Positions 33,779 to 42,652 of a stretch of 64,000 nt of DNA are shown one piece after another. Position numbers and translations under genes: made by a program. Source of the DNA: Schizochytrium sp. TIO01. Its lineage: Eukaryota > Sar > Bigyra > Thraustochytrida > Thraustochytriidae. Below the pieces are notes generated by a model. The model worked only from the letters and a program-made list of their open reading frames with translations. It ran no database searches and was not told where the DNA came from. Numbering within the stretch: the first letter of the stretch is position 1; the number at the start of each line of letters is the position of its first letter. Where the stretch lies: positions 62,001 through 126,000 of the forward strand of contig SMSO01000008.1 in the NCBI GenBank assembly GCA_004764695.1, written 5' to 3'.

Positions 33779-35119
33779 TTATCCTCTTCTGCTTCGCGCA
33801 TCTTTCCAGTGGGATTCTGTTTCGGTTGCTTTCCATTGGAGGTTCTCGTAGAACAGGTCTTGATCCTTCACAAACACGAAGGTGAAGAAATCGGTGAAAC
33901 CATCAACCCTTTTCTCGATTTTGGTACCCTCTTTCATGTAAAAGGCAACCGTTTCGCAATCAATGGGTTCAAACCCAGTGATTTTGACCCAAGTTCTCAC
34001 TCGACTTTCCCCAGTACGGTCAGTAGCAGTAACGTTCTCATTGGGACTGTAGTCGTGCGCAGGCTCGATCATGATCTGAGGAAACCTATCTTTGCCATAC
34101 CCGTACTGGTTACGTCGACCGTCGAACATGCGATGCATCGCCGCCGACAAGGCTAAGCGATTATTGTCGTCGTCCTGGACGCCCGCAGCATCCACAGCCG
34201 TCTTGTGAACTAGGTGTGCACAATCCGCCACCCCCTTTCGAAGAAAGAATGGGGCCTCAATCGACTGGAACATGGCTAAGTCCGAATCAGGTTCCACAGT
34301 GGTGTACACTGTGCTATCGCTGTCACCACAACGCGCAGAGCCTGGCTCATCATCCGAACGATAGTCCGTGTTGTAAATGTTCTGGGTATTGTCGACATAA
34401 ACGATTTCAGGGGAAGAGAGATCAATGTTGTCATTATTGTATCCGAGATTATTCGACAAGATCTCGTTGCAAAACATAGCAGCATCTCGAGAGCTAGAGA
34501 AGATAATCTCGAAGGTCAAGTCCATGGGTGGGTTGTCTCCTTCGTAACGAATAGCTCTTCTATGCGTTGGAACGTCCGTATCTTCGATTACCTCCGCAGA
34601 CCCAGCGTTGTTGGCTGCCGTCAAGTACACGAAGCGACGCAAGCCTTTGGCATTCTTACTATCTTTGAGGGTACCACAAACCTTGAAACGCCTGTTTTCA
34701 ATCTTTCTCGACCTTACCTCGGCCAGGACACCCCGCTGCGCCCCCCTTTCACTTACACTGCTACCTTTTTCGTAGCGCAGTGCGTCCATGTTCCGACTAA
34801 GCCTATCGCGCTCCCGTTCAAGGGAATCGTAATACGCCGTTGCCGACCCATATTTTTTCTTTAGGAAAGCACTGAGGTCGTCGAAGGAAGCCCCGTCCGT
34901 TTCTTCCAAACGCTCTATCTTGGCCTCTACGTCAGCGATACGTGCCTCGATGCTCTCGATCTTTTCTTCAAGCCGATGTACATCTTGATCCAATGCCTCT
35001 AGTTTAGCCAACTCGAGGGCTTCGTCCCCTTCCTCAACTGTTGACAATCGTTTGCGGTCATCGCCGCCCCCGCCACCGCCGCGGGTTTGGTTTCCTTTAC
35101 GACGGATGAAGGAAGCCAT
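33779..35119 (-). CDS. Coiled-coil HNH nuclease, effector-like
   Basis: The start is taken at ATG 35119 (MASFIRRKG) because the longer frame begins with TTG; length 446 residues. A basic Gly-rich N terminus is followed by a coiled coil (residues ~30-75, repeated IE..IADVEAKIERLE heptads). Then come a segment FLKKKYGSATAYYDSLERERDRL shared with the second copy, a linker domain, and a C-terminal HNH-type motif: CAHLVHK at ~300, DDDNNRLALS at ~317, and H..FDG at ~329. The His, Asn and His positions expected for a metal-dependent nuclease are present. The gene is paralogous to 52904-54337. This HNH type, with H-L-V and D-x-N-N-x-L, is common in eukaryotic nuclease-effector families. Nearby lies a nuclease-kinase fusion with a similar N-terminal coiled coil. 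Confidence 0.75.
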   Translation of the reverse strand: MASFIRRKGNQTRGGGGGGDDRKRLSTVEEGDEALELAKLEALDQDVHRLEEKIESIEARIADVEAKIERLEETDGASFDDLSAFLKKKYGSATAYYDSLERERDRLSRNMDALRYEKGSSVSERGAQRGVLAEVRSRKIENRRFKVCGTLKDSKNAKGLRRFVYLTAANNAGSAEVIEDTDVPTHRRAIRYEGDNPPMDLTFEIIFSSSRDAAMFCNEILSNNLGYNNDNIDLSSPEIVYVDNTQNIYNTDYRSDDEPGSARCGDSDSTVYTTVEPDSDLAMFQSIEAPFFLRKGVADCAHLVHKTAVDAAGVQDDDNNRLALSAAMHRMFDGRRNQYGYGKDRFPQIMIEPAHDYSPNENVTATDRTGESRVRTWVKITGFEPIDCETVAFYMKEGTKIEKRVDGFTDFFTFVFVKDQDLFYENLQWKATETESHWKDARSRRG

Positions 35120-35453
35120 TTTCTTTCGCTCGGATGGACTGTTGCTCTGCTGCACCTGCTGCACTTGCTTCAAGTCACGCCGGCCTGGTGATACGGAACT
35201 GCCTGAGTCGGGTGCACGGCAGCGGTTCTACATTCATTAGGTTAGATTAGGTGAAGGGTAGAGCTTAGGTAAAACAGACTAAATTTTTAAACTGAGTGCA
35301 GCCCTGGCGTAGAAATAGCGGCGGCACAAGACGCACGGTACTGCACAGGGGCACAGCTGGTTCTGCCCGCCCGGTCCCTCGCCCTTGCATCCGCCCGTCG
35401 GTTGTCTCTCCATCTCTGTGTTACGAAGAGAAGAGAGGAAAAGAGAGGGGAAG
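35120..35453. promoter_or_regulatory. Divergent intergenic region
   Basis: 334 bases between the starts of the HNH nuclease (minus) and the plus-strand gene at 35454. It is GC-rich in the middle (35320-35400). Frames reading through it begin at TTG and were not accepted. No named element seen. Confidence 0.35.
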
Positions 35454-36755
35454 ATGGAGGATCAATCATTCACAGCCCAGAATCACGCAGTCGGTCCTAG
35501 CTTTTCTCCGCAGTCGCTCTCACCTCAACAAAGAAGAAGTGGCAGCAGCAGCAGCAGCAGTCGCGCAGACTCGGCGGCGGTGGTCCCACTCTGGGAGCTA
35601 AGGCAGAGATATCACGACGATGACAGGGAGATACTCAAAGAGTTGTTAGAGAAGTTCAATCGAAAAACCACCCCCAAAGGAACCTCGCCTTCAAAGAAAA
35701 CACCCTGGGAGCGCGTGGAATATTTCGTCATCCTGTTAGGCGACCCGCGCTTCATTGATCTTTTTAAACGCCTTAAGCGGGAGGAGTTGAAGAACTCAAG
35801 GGGAGGCCGTAATCGGTGCTATGATAGCTTTTCAAAGTTGTTGAACCGAAGCAGCTTTTCTAAATCGCAGAAAGCTCGCAGCGAGCAGCGCGCTTCAGCG
35901 CTTTCGTACAAACCGAAGCCCTTTACCAAGGAAGAAGAGAGTGCTCTGTTGTCGATTATGCGAGAAGAGGTGCCGCGTAATGCAGAGCGGTATTATATAC
36001 AAAGAAGCCAAGATCGCTGTATTGCTTGGACAGAGGTTTCAAAGCGCTTCGATGAGATCACAGGCAGCTGCGATCGGCCCGAGAGTTCACTCCAAACCAA
36101 GTGGAATACTGCACTGCGATGGAAATTTAGCGAAGACCTGAAATTGGGGGAGCTTGTACGCAAGCACACCAAAGCAAGCGAAGGCCAGGCCTACAGAAAT
36201 TACATAATTCTTTCTGAAGTGGATTGGGGCAAAGTTCTTAGAGATTTTAAGGATGATTCATTGAATCCTACAATTGTCAAAAGGCGCGCTGTTCGCCTTG
36301 GTTTGGTGCGTAAGAAGGAGGCAAGTAAAAGTCTGGGCAGGCCCCGCGTGCGACCGAAGCCTGTTGCGATTTATTCTGATCGCCTGAGTGCCTCGGGATT
36401 GAGCGACATTCGCCTGAAGAATCGTTATTCGAAGGTGGAGTACGCAAGGATCTTTGAGGGCAATGCATACAGTTTCATTTTCGACTTGCATTCCCGTCAG
36501 GATTCGACGAACCCTTGTTACGACATGCTAGCGCCTGTGTTCAAGCTTTTCAAGACTGAATTAGAGCCTAAGAGGGAACCGATAGATCCGCAAGACACTG
36601 CATTTCTTGTCACTCTTCATTTAAGTGAATGGAAGGCTGTAAAAGTTTGCCTGGAGAACTATGTTTTCAAAGCGGAGCGCTATAGAAAGCTCTTTAAACG
36701 ATGCCTCATTAATTGGCTCTTTCCTGGTTCAAGGCCGCCTTTGCAAACGGCTTAA
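35454..36755 (+). CDS. Possible Myb/SANT-like DNA-binding protein
   Basis: Start at ATG 35454 (MEDQSFTAQ); the longer frame opens at TTG. Length 433 residues. A Ser-rich tract encoded by AGC repeats lies near residue 30. A segment near residues 155-220 (PFTKEEESALLSIM ... WTEVSKRFDEI ... LQTKWNTALRWKF) has the Trp spacing and acidic first helix of Myb/SANT-like domains. A basic stretch with RPRVRPKP follows, then a ~120-residue C-terminal globular part. If the reading is right it binds DNA, perhaps as a transcription factor. It sits between the HNH nuclease and the nuclease-kinase cluster on the plus strand. The assignment rests on spacing alone. Confidence 0.55.
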   Translation: MEDQSFTAQNHAVGPSFSPQSLSPQQRRSGSSSSSSRADSAAVVPLWELRQRYHDDDREILKELLEKFNRKTTPKGTSPSKKTPWERVEYFVILLGDPRFIDLFKRLKREELKNSRGGRNRCYDSFSKLLNRSSFSKSQKARSEQRASALSYKPKPFTKEEESALLSIMREEVPRNAERYYIQRSQDRCIAWTEVSKRFDEITGSCDRPESSLQTKWNTALRWKFSEDLKLGELVRKHTKASEGQAYRNYIILSEVDWGKVLRDFKDDSLNPTIVKRRAVRLGLVRKKEASKSLGRPRVRPKPVAIYSDRLSASGLSDIRLKNRYSKVEYARIFEGNAYSFIFDLHSRQDSTNPCYDMLAPVFKLFKTELEPKREPIDPQDTAFLVTLHLSEWKAVKVCLENYVFKAERYRKLFKRCLINWLFPGSRPPLQTA

Positions 36756-37893
36756 TTGTATAATTGATTGATAGTTTTTTTTGTTTTTCTTGCTGTTCTT
36801 TATTTACGTTGAAAACAAATGAACTTTATATACAAACAAAGGGTTTTTTAATAGACCCCTTTCATTCTGAACGAAAGAAAGAAAGAACTAAGAGAATGTG
36901 AATGAAAGAAAGAACTAAAAGAATGTGAATGAAAGATCTTAAGAGGTCTATTATTTTTTTGCAACCGCCGTTTTGGGATTCTCGCACGAAGCGAACGCGA
37001 CAAAGCAAAACCGCAATCAACCAAGGAAAGATCTGGAGCAGCACTTCGGTTCGCAAGCGCGCGCAAGAGCAGGGTAAGAGGAACGTCTTCGGTGCAGCAG
37101 CAGCAGTGAGCGTTAAGCATGACTGGGTTGGACTCAACTAAGCGCGGCGGCCAAGCCAGTGCGGAGTACGAGGAAGCGAAGGAGGAGGAGGAGGAGGAAG
37201 AGGCCATGTCTCATCACTCGTTCACTTCAACAGACGAAGAAGACTCTGCAAATCTCCACCATTGACGTCTTATCAGTGATCAGGATCAGACCAGAGGGAA
37301 ACAAGAACTGGGAATGGTGGAGAGAGGGGGATTCAAGGAAAGGGACAATTCTCGTTTCGAAAAAGAAAGTGCCCTCGAAAACAATAAAGTCGAGAGAAAG
37401 AAAATTTGCGGTCGGCCATCTTAGATGTCACGTCTGAAAAGATTTACTTTTGTCATTTTCATTTCTTTCGAGGTAAAAGATTTTGATCTCTCTTCCTTTA
37501 AAAGTTTTGAGGTGTGCAAATGAAAAGGTCACTTTCTGATTTTTGTAAAAGCTGAAAGGGGAAAGTTCATTTCTTTCAAGGTAAAAAATTACCCTTAAAA
37601 GATTTTTGAGGTACGCAAAACGGAAAGATCGCTTTCAGGTTCTGGTAAAGCTGAAAGGGGGAAAGGACAATCACGCTTGCTCAACCAAAACGAGTGTTCC
37701 TCTCAAATTGAAGCACGCGTAATTGACATGTTTGGATTTCTATCGATCGAGCGCGTTGCGTTTTATTCCTGAGATCTGTCGGTCTGGCTAGATCTAGGAT
37801 GTGTAATCCCCTGGTTGAGTGAAAGTGGGTGTTTCGTTGCAGGCAAATCCGGAATTCTGTCAGCACGTGCAGAGTTTAAGAAGATAAACAAGG
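36756..37893. other. 1.1 kb gap with tandem repeat and a possible 48-codon ORF
   Basis: No confident gene. A short ATG frame at 37119-37265 encodes 48 residues with an EEEEEEE tract and could be a small acidic protein; competing frames on both strands overlap it. The stretch 36860-36930 repeats GAAAGAAAGAACTAAGAGAATGTGAAT-like words. A pair of ~100-base direct repeats lies at 37459-37666. From 37680 to 37890 the sequence is unremarkable and is presumably the leader of the next gene. Confidence 0.4.
37459..37666. repeat. Two ~100-base tandem direct repeats
   Basis: The unit beginning TCATTTCTTTCGAGGTAAAA at 37459 recurs at 37567. Both units end with GCTGAAAGGGGGAAAG-like sequence. The copies are diverged, with small deletions in the second. 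They lie 230-430 bases upstream of the start at 37894. Confidence 0.7.
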
Positions 37894-38457
37894 ATGGCTC
37901 TGCGCCCCGAGAAGCCGTCGAATCTCGTACGGAGACCTTCAACGAGGTCTATTGTTGGTGTTTTTGAGAGAGTGTTGACTGTTTCTCGGAATTTGCAAGA
38001 GAAAACTGGTGAATTGGCTTCGAAATTGAAGGTTCTTGAGGCCCGTGTGCACGAAATTCGACCTTCCATTAATCCTTCCTTGGCCCTGGCCATTGATGCT
38101 GCAGTGAGAGGAGACGAAAAAACACAGAAGATTGTACGAGAGAGTGAATCCAAAGTTCCTCTGTGTCAGAAAAGGGCGGTCGCGGCGTACACAGCCGCAA
38201 GCCACTCTCTCTTTCGTGTCCTTGCAGACACTGCAGCACTGGAGGAAACAAAGACAGAGTGTGCACTCTTAGTCTCTCAGGCACTCTCCCTTTTCCAAGT
38301 TGTTGAAGGTAAGCAAAACCCGAACACGATTGATAGGCTGGCCATTAGTGAAATCGTTAAGAGTGTGAAAGGGCTTGAAACGAGGCAAGAAGAAGAAGAA
38401 GAAGAAGAAGAAGAAGAAGAAAAGGAGAAAGCAATGCCCTTTCCTCGTCTATCATGA
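37894..38457 (+). CDS. Helical protein ending in a poly-Glu tract
   Basis: A 187-residue frame from ATG 37894. It is predicted to be largely helical (ELASKLKVLEARVHEIR and similar), has few aromatic residues, and ends in a Glu tract from GAA repeats at 38389-38420 followed by AMPFPRLS and a TGA. The same reading frame continues after the TGA through KKAKHG into the 38551 nuclease-kinase gene without another stop. The two could therefore be one long protein interrupted by a single TGA, or simply neighbours that share phase by chance (one in three). No family recognised. It lies directly upstream of the effector-like gene, so a functional link, for example as partner or N-terminal extension, is possible. 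Confidence 0.55.
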   Translation: MALRPEKPSNLVRRPSTRSIVGVFERVLTVSRNLQEKTGELASKLKVLEARVHEIRPSINPSLALAIDAAVRGDEKTQKIVRESESKVPLCQKRAVAAYTAASHSLFRVLADTAALEETKTECALLVSQALSLFQVVEGKQNPNTIDRLAISEIVKSVKGLETRQEEEEEEEEEEEKEKAMPFPRLS

Positions 38458-38550
38458 AAGAAAGCCAAGCACGGCTTGTCTGCGCCCCTTCACGCGAAAG
38501 GGAAGTCCAACGGAAATCGAGGTGTTAGAAACCCGGGAGGCGGAGACGGA

Positions 38551-40539
38551 ATGGCGAGCAACCGACTTAGCACGAACAGTCGCTCATCGCAGCGAACTGA
38601 CAACGCGGGGGACAGTGGTGCGCGTTTCGATATTGTCCGCTTTGAGAGACGTCTAGAGGTGCAACAGGCTAGACTTCAAGAACTCGGAAAAGAATTGAAA
38701 GAGCTGGAAGACACTGGCGAGATTCCTGATGACGTTCTTCTGATCATTGAGGATGTTGTTCAAGAACAAATGGAGTTCGAGGACGCAATAAAAGAGGTGG
38801 CAATTTATGATTTAAAGGGTCGTTTGAAACGTAACGCTTTAAGAGCTCTGCGCATAGCATCTGATATGAAGGAAGCCCGAGTTAAAATCGAGAAAACCGA
38901 GGGAAAGATTGAGGAATTTGAGTCTGGAGGCGGTGAAGAAGGAGACAGCAATTGGCACTTCTCCGGATCAGTTTGGGAAGCCCTTAAGTTCGCTTTACCT
39001 ATAGTCCCTCAGCATGTTTTGCCAACTGTATCGAGCACCGCCGTTATTAGCGACAACTACATTTTTGCCCCTGCAAGCGTCATCAAAGTTGACATCGGAA
39101 GATTCATGAAGCACTGTATCGATGAAGGATTTGTGAGCAAGCTTCAGGAAGAAGCAACGAGTCTAAATGTTGATAGTCTACTCTGTCATTCAATGCAGTC
39201 TCTTTTCCTTAGGTCCGAGAGTTCCATTGGGCTTTGTTTTTCACAAGTTTTCCAAGCAGTCACCAGTGTTTTGCCCGTCGAAGAAGGAGAAGAAGGAACT
39301 GGAAGTGTCCAGCTCGGCTATACGTCGGACTACCCGGTAAAGGATGGACGCAAGGCTTTAAAGCCAGACTTTGTTGTTGGGACTATCATACAAGATCAAG
39401 CGCATCGGTTCGATGTTTCACTTGTTGGCGAGTTGAAGGGTCTTGGTTCTTCGGGCGATGAATTTTTTCACCGCTGGTGTAGTGCGGATGCAAACCATGA
39501 TCAATGCGATGGTTCCGAGAGACACCACCCTGTGTCTCCAATTAGACAGTTGTATAACTATATGGTCCAGTCCGGCAAGTTTGTTGGCGTTTACTCCAAC
39601 TATATGTTCACTGCAGCTTTCTTCCGAGATTGCGAAGGTAACCTTGCTACAACGCCGATGCTCTCAGGAAGACACTGTATGACACAATATGGACTAAGTA
39701 TACCACAGTTCCTTGCCTTAGTTACTATGATTGCTTTGAAGGGAGAAGTGCCACAATTTTTAGATGATAGAGGAAACGGCATCTTGGTGTCGTGCACAGG
39801 CTCAGAAGGTTGCACGATGGAGGGTCGTTCTGTTCCTCACACCGACCTTCCCGGGAAATGTAAATGGGATCAAGACCAGCTACAAACGCAGAATCGAGGT
39901 GGGGGAGGTGGACTTAGAGGAGGTGTAAGGCGGGCGCGGCGGAACAACCTCCTTTACAAAGAGCATGACACTCCCATCACCTGGGATGATCTCTACGAGT
40001 GCAAGCACATTTCTGACTGCTACACAGGTAGCGCAGTTGAGTGTGAGATCATGGGCGAGCGAGCAGTGGTTAAATACGACGATTTCGGCGATCACGAAGA
40101 TGCTGATTGGCGTCTCAACCAGATCGATTTTGAAGCTGAAGTCTACGCAAACCTGTCTGACTTGCAGGGGGATTGTATTCCCAAATACCTGGGCCATGGC
40201 TCCATTACTGATACTGATGGATTGCCGTATGGTTTTGCTACCTCTTATGCAGGTGAGCCACTCTCGTATGAATCTCTTGATTCTCTCACTGAAGAGTTCA
40301 AGACAAGCGTCAAGGATGCCCTAGACAAGATACACGCGCGTGGTGTTTTGCATGGCGACCTGAGACTTCCGAACATCCTGAAGTCGAAGGACGATCCTGA
40401 GAAGGCAATTTTTATCGACTTCAGTCATTCAGGGATATACGACGACCTTGATGGTCGGTTCTTTCAAGTCCGCGCAAGGCTTGAGAAGGAGAACCTCGTC
40501 AAGCTCTTGAAAGGCGAAAAAATCAAACAAGTTTTTTGA
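38551..40539 (+). CDS. PD-(D/E)XK nuclease / protein kinase fusion, Crinkler-type effector
   Basis: The open frame begins at a TTG (38476); the ATG at 38551 (MASNRLSTN) is preferred, giving 662 residues. Residues ~25-125 are coiled coil. A restriction-endonuclease fold follows, with PDF at ~272-274, GELKG (E294, K296) and a QLYNY motif at ~333, the usual D-ExK-QxxxY signature. After a Gly/Arg-rich linker comes a kinase-like domain: VVKY lysine at ~508, a helix-C Glu near 528-530, catalytic loop HGDLRLPNIL at 601-610 and metal-binding DFS at 623. Coupled nuclease and kinase domains are known from Crinkler (CRN/CR) effectors of oomycetes, fungi and other eukaryotes, thought to derive from selfish-element and conflict systems. 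All catalytic residues appear present. Expected target: host nucleus. This is inference from family. Confidence 0.75.
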   Translation: MASNRLSTNSRSSQRTDNAGDSGARFDIVRFERRLEVQQARLQELGKELKELEDTGEIPDDVLLIIEDVVQEQMEFEDAIKEVAIYDLKGRLKRNALRALRIASDMKEARVKIEKTEGKIEEFESGGGEEGDSNWHFSGSVWEALKFALPIVPQHVLPTVSSTAVISDNYIFAPASVIKVDIGRFMKHCIDEGFVSKLQEEATSLNVDSLLCHSMQSLFLRSESSIGLCFSQVFQAVTSVLPVEEGEEGTGSVQLGYTSDYPVKDGRKALKPDFVVGTIIQDQAHRFDVSLVGELKGLGSSGDEFFHRWCSADANHDQCDGSERHHPVSPIRQLYNYMVQSGKFVGVYSNYMFTAAFFRDCEGNLATTPMLSGRHCMTQYGLSIPQFLALVTMIALKGEVPQFLDDRGNGILVSCTGSEGCTMEGRSVPHTDLPGKCKWDQDQLQTQNRGGGGGLRGGVRRARRNNLLYKEHDTPITWDDLYECKHISDCYTGSAVECEIMGERAVVKYDDFGDHEDADWRLNQIDFEAEVYANLSDLQGDCIPKYLGHGSITDTDGLPYGFATSYAGEPLSYESLDSLTEEFKTSVKDALDKIHARGVLHGDLRLPNILKSKDDPEKAIFIDFSHSGIYDDLDGRFFQVRARLEKENLVKLLKGEKIKQVF

Positions 40540-40642
40540 ACACTCACAAGTTAATAACCCCTAACTCATGAAAAGAAGAAGAAGAAGAAATAATCAATGT
40601 TTGTTTTGTTTCCAATCCATTTTATAATAAAATGCTACTTAG

Positions 40643-40758
40643 TTAGGTTAAGGAGAGGATCTCTCGCAAGTGATTTTCCACTGCAGAACTTGTGTACTCA
40701 CTGAACCGCTGCTTGTCTTTGGATTGATGGCAAGTTTCGAACAATGCCAACGGATCCA

Positions 40759-40789
<31 letters not shown>

Positions 40790-41119
40790 TGTTACTTTAG
40801 TCGCTTCGGCGTAGTCTTGGGAGGGTCCAAGCAATGGAATTGGGCCCGGGACAAAGGAGTTAAGTAGCCACGAAAAGAGCACACGAGCGGTCCTTCCATT
40901 GCCAAATGCAAAGGGTTTGAGAAACAGGAACCTTGCTGTGAATTCTGTCGCAACGTGCAAAGCATCTTGCAATGCGGCGGCTTCTACATCTTTTACATCT
41001 TGCTTTCCTGTGATCGAGAAAGGCGTGGTTTGGTATTTTATAATGAGATTCCTCAGTGCACGATCAAGAAGCCCAGGGGTTGGATGAACAAGAGGAACTC
41101 GGGCTGGATAATTTGGCAA
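40643..41119 (-). CDS. Fic-like protein with degenerate motif and no ATG
   Basis: A 158-codon frame opening at TTG (41119). The motif KPFAFGNGRTAR (residues ~68-79) matches the Fic core HPFx[D/E]GNGRxxR except that the catalytic His is Lys and the acidic residue is Phe. Fic proteins normally transfer AMP or other phosphate-containing groups to protein hydroxyls using that His. With Lys there this copy is probably inactive for the standard reaction, or changed in chemistry. An Ala tract (GCA repeats) lies near residue 112. Upstream the frame reads ATA-ATT-ACC-TTG; in a repeated copy of this sequence at 42437-42467 the same codon is ATG. The start therefore appears lost by mutation or rearrangement, and the gene may be a pseudogene. 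Confidence 0.6.
40757..40787. repeat. (CTG)n/(CAG)n triplet tract in the Fic-like gene
   Basis: A run of GCT/CTG triplets on the plus strand encodes the poly-Ala stretch of the Fic-like protein. Confidence 0.85.
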
Positions 41120-41232
41120 GGTAATTATTTATTCTTTCTGTTCTTCCATAATTTCTTCTTTGTTAAGTAACCTAGCTAAGTCGCATCGCAAATGAAATGA
41201 GTGGTGAGAAGGGCCGGGAGGATCTTAGGAGA

Positions 41233-41691
41233 TCACTTAAGTGGTCTTGTTTCAATGATCACCCTTCCCTGAGAGAAAGGCGAGTTGCTGCCTGTGTACA
41301 GCATCTTGCGAATGGTCTTTTCATCGAGAAGACTCGGGTAAGCCGCAATCGTAACCTGCACATCATCGGAATATTCAATCATTTTCAGATCCCCAATGAG
41401 TTCTCGTAAAAAGCTCTCGTCATTCAGTCTTATATAGATCTTTTTGAGTTCAGGGAGTTCGTAGACCTCCCGGAAAAATTCTTTGATACCCGCATCATAC
41501 CAAAGTTCACCTGAGTAAAGGTTGTTCCTGCAGATCAGCATTTCTTTACATTCCCTCATTCTCATCACGTTCCGCTGAAAAAGTTCTTCGGGATAATCAC
41601 CGTACTTGTCGAGCTCAAACCCTTCGTCGCCAATTTGGAATGAAAAGAGTGGGAAGCCCAAGTTTCCGCCTTGAAGAACATGGTAAACCAT
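41233..41691 (-). CDS. Small duplicated protein, copy 1
   Basis: A 152-residue protein from ATG 41691. It shares most positions with copy 2 (41893-42348), including MVYHVLQGG, FSFQIGDEGF, EMLICRN and LLDEKTIRKMLY. No signal peptide or membrane helix; mixed alpha/beta composition. The start is immediately preceded on the coding strand by a run of CAAA units ending about eight bases before the ATG. Conservation of the protein between copies, with many substitutions, argues that both were maintained under selection for some time. I do not recognise the family. It lies upstream of the Fic-like frame on the same strand. Confidence 0.7.
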   Translation of the reverse strand: MVYHVLQGGNLGFPLFSFQIGDEGFELDKYGDYPEELFQRNVMRMRECKEMLICRNNLYSGELWYDAGIKEFFREVYELPELKKIYIRLNDESFLRELIGDLKMIEYSDDVQVTIAAYPSLLDEKTIRKMLYTGSNSPFSQGRVIIETRPLK

Positions 41692-41892
41692 CGTGTTTGT
41701 TTGTTTGTTTGTTTGTTTGTTTTCCTAGTTTTTCTACAAACTCCTTCTCCTTTTCTTCTAAGGGTAGATAATTTGGCAAGGTGATTATTCTTTCTAAAAA
41801 CTTTTTTTCTTACTTCTTTTCTTTGTTATGGAACCTAGCTAAGTTGCATTGAAATGAATGAATGAGTGACGAGGGAGATCTTAGGAGATCAC

Positions 41893-42348
41893 TTAAGCGG
41901 TCTTGTTTTCAATGATTACTCTTTCCTGGGAGAAAGGCGAGTCGTTGCCTCTATACAGCATCTTGCGAATGGTCTTTTCATCGAGAAGACCAGGGTAAGC
42001 TGCAATTGTGACCTGCAAATCATCGGAATATTCAATCATTTTCAGATCCTCAATGAGTTCTTGTACAAAACTCTCGTCATCCAGGCCTATCCAGATCTTT
42101 TTGACTCTAGGGAGTTCGTAGACCCCCTCGAAAAATTCTTTGATACCCGCATCATACGAAAGTTCACCTGAGTAAAGGTGGTTCCTACAGATCAGCATTT
42201 CTTCGCATTCCATCATCCTCCCCACGTTCTGCCGGAAAAGTCCTTCGGGGTAACCACCGTACTTGTTGAGCTTGAACCCTTCGTCACCAATTTGGAATGA
42301 AAAGATCGGATGGCTGAAGGTTCCGCCTTGAAGAACATGATAAACCAT
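41893..42348 (-). CDS. Small duplicated protein, copy 2
   Basis: A 151-residue protein from ATG 42348, paralogue of copy 1. Differences concentrate in the N-terminal third (TFSHPI for NLGFPL) and in charge changes such as KKIWIGLDDES for KKIYIRLNDES. The extreme C terminus differs after RVIIE. Its leader also ends in a CAAA array, longer than that of copy 1 (about twelve units at 42353-42400). No family recognised. Confidence 0.7.
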   Translation of the reverse strand: MVYHVLQGGTFSHPIFSFQIGDEGFKLNKYGGYPEGLFRQNVGRMMECEEMLICRNHLYSGELSYDAGIKEFFEGVYELPRVKKIWIGLDDESFVQELIEDLKMIEYSDDLQVTIAAYPGLLDEKTIRKMLYRGNDSPFSQERVIIENKTA

Positions 42349-42652
42349 CGCGTTTGTTTGTTTGTTTGTTTGTTTGTTTGTTTGTTTGTTTGTTTGTTTT
42401 CCTTTTTTTCTGTAAACTTTCTCTTTCCTTCTCAGGGTAGATAATTTGGCGAGGTGATCATTCTTTCCGCCTTCCTTTTACCTATTCCATTTTCCCAAGG
42501 TTCTTCAATTTACCTATTGTTTCTCTTTTTATTGTTACAGAGGAGGAAGAAAAACAAATAAAAATAATATCAATTCTCCCTGGGTAAACAACGCAAAGAA
42601 AGGGGGGGGGGGCAAAAGGAATTTATAGAGAAAGAAGAAAAACCAACAAAAC
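42349..42652. promoter_or_regulatory. Divergent gap with CAAA array, boundary repeat and poly-G
   Basis: 304 bases between copy 2 and the OTU gene. It contains the CAAA/TTTG array (42353-42400), the third copy of the duplication boundary (42437-42467) and a run of ten or more G at 42602. The OTU leader ends in AAAAACCAACAAAAC directly before the ATG. Confidence 0.5.

Larger units (their letters stand above)
41106..42467. repeat. Tandem duplication of a ~0.66 kb gene-containing unit
   Basis: A boundary word containing GATAATTTGGC[A/G]AGGT occurs three times, at 41106, 41764 and 42437. Two paralogous genes lie between the three copies. Further shared blocks inside the units include CCTAGCTAAGT (41171, 41834) and AGATCACTTAAG with flanking bases. 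The two units are close to equal in length and remain in direct orientation. This is a recent tandem duplication whose left boundary is the start of the Fic-like frame. Confidence 0.85.
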
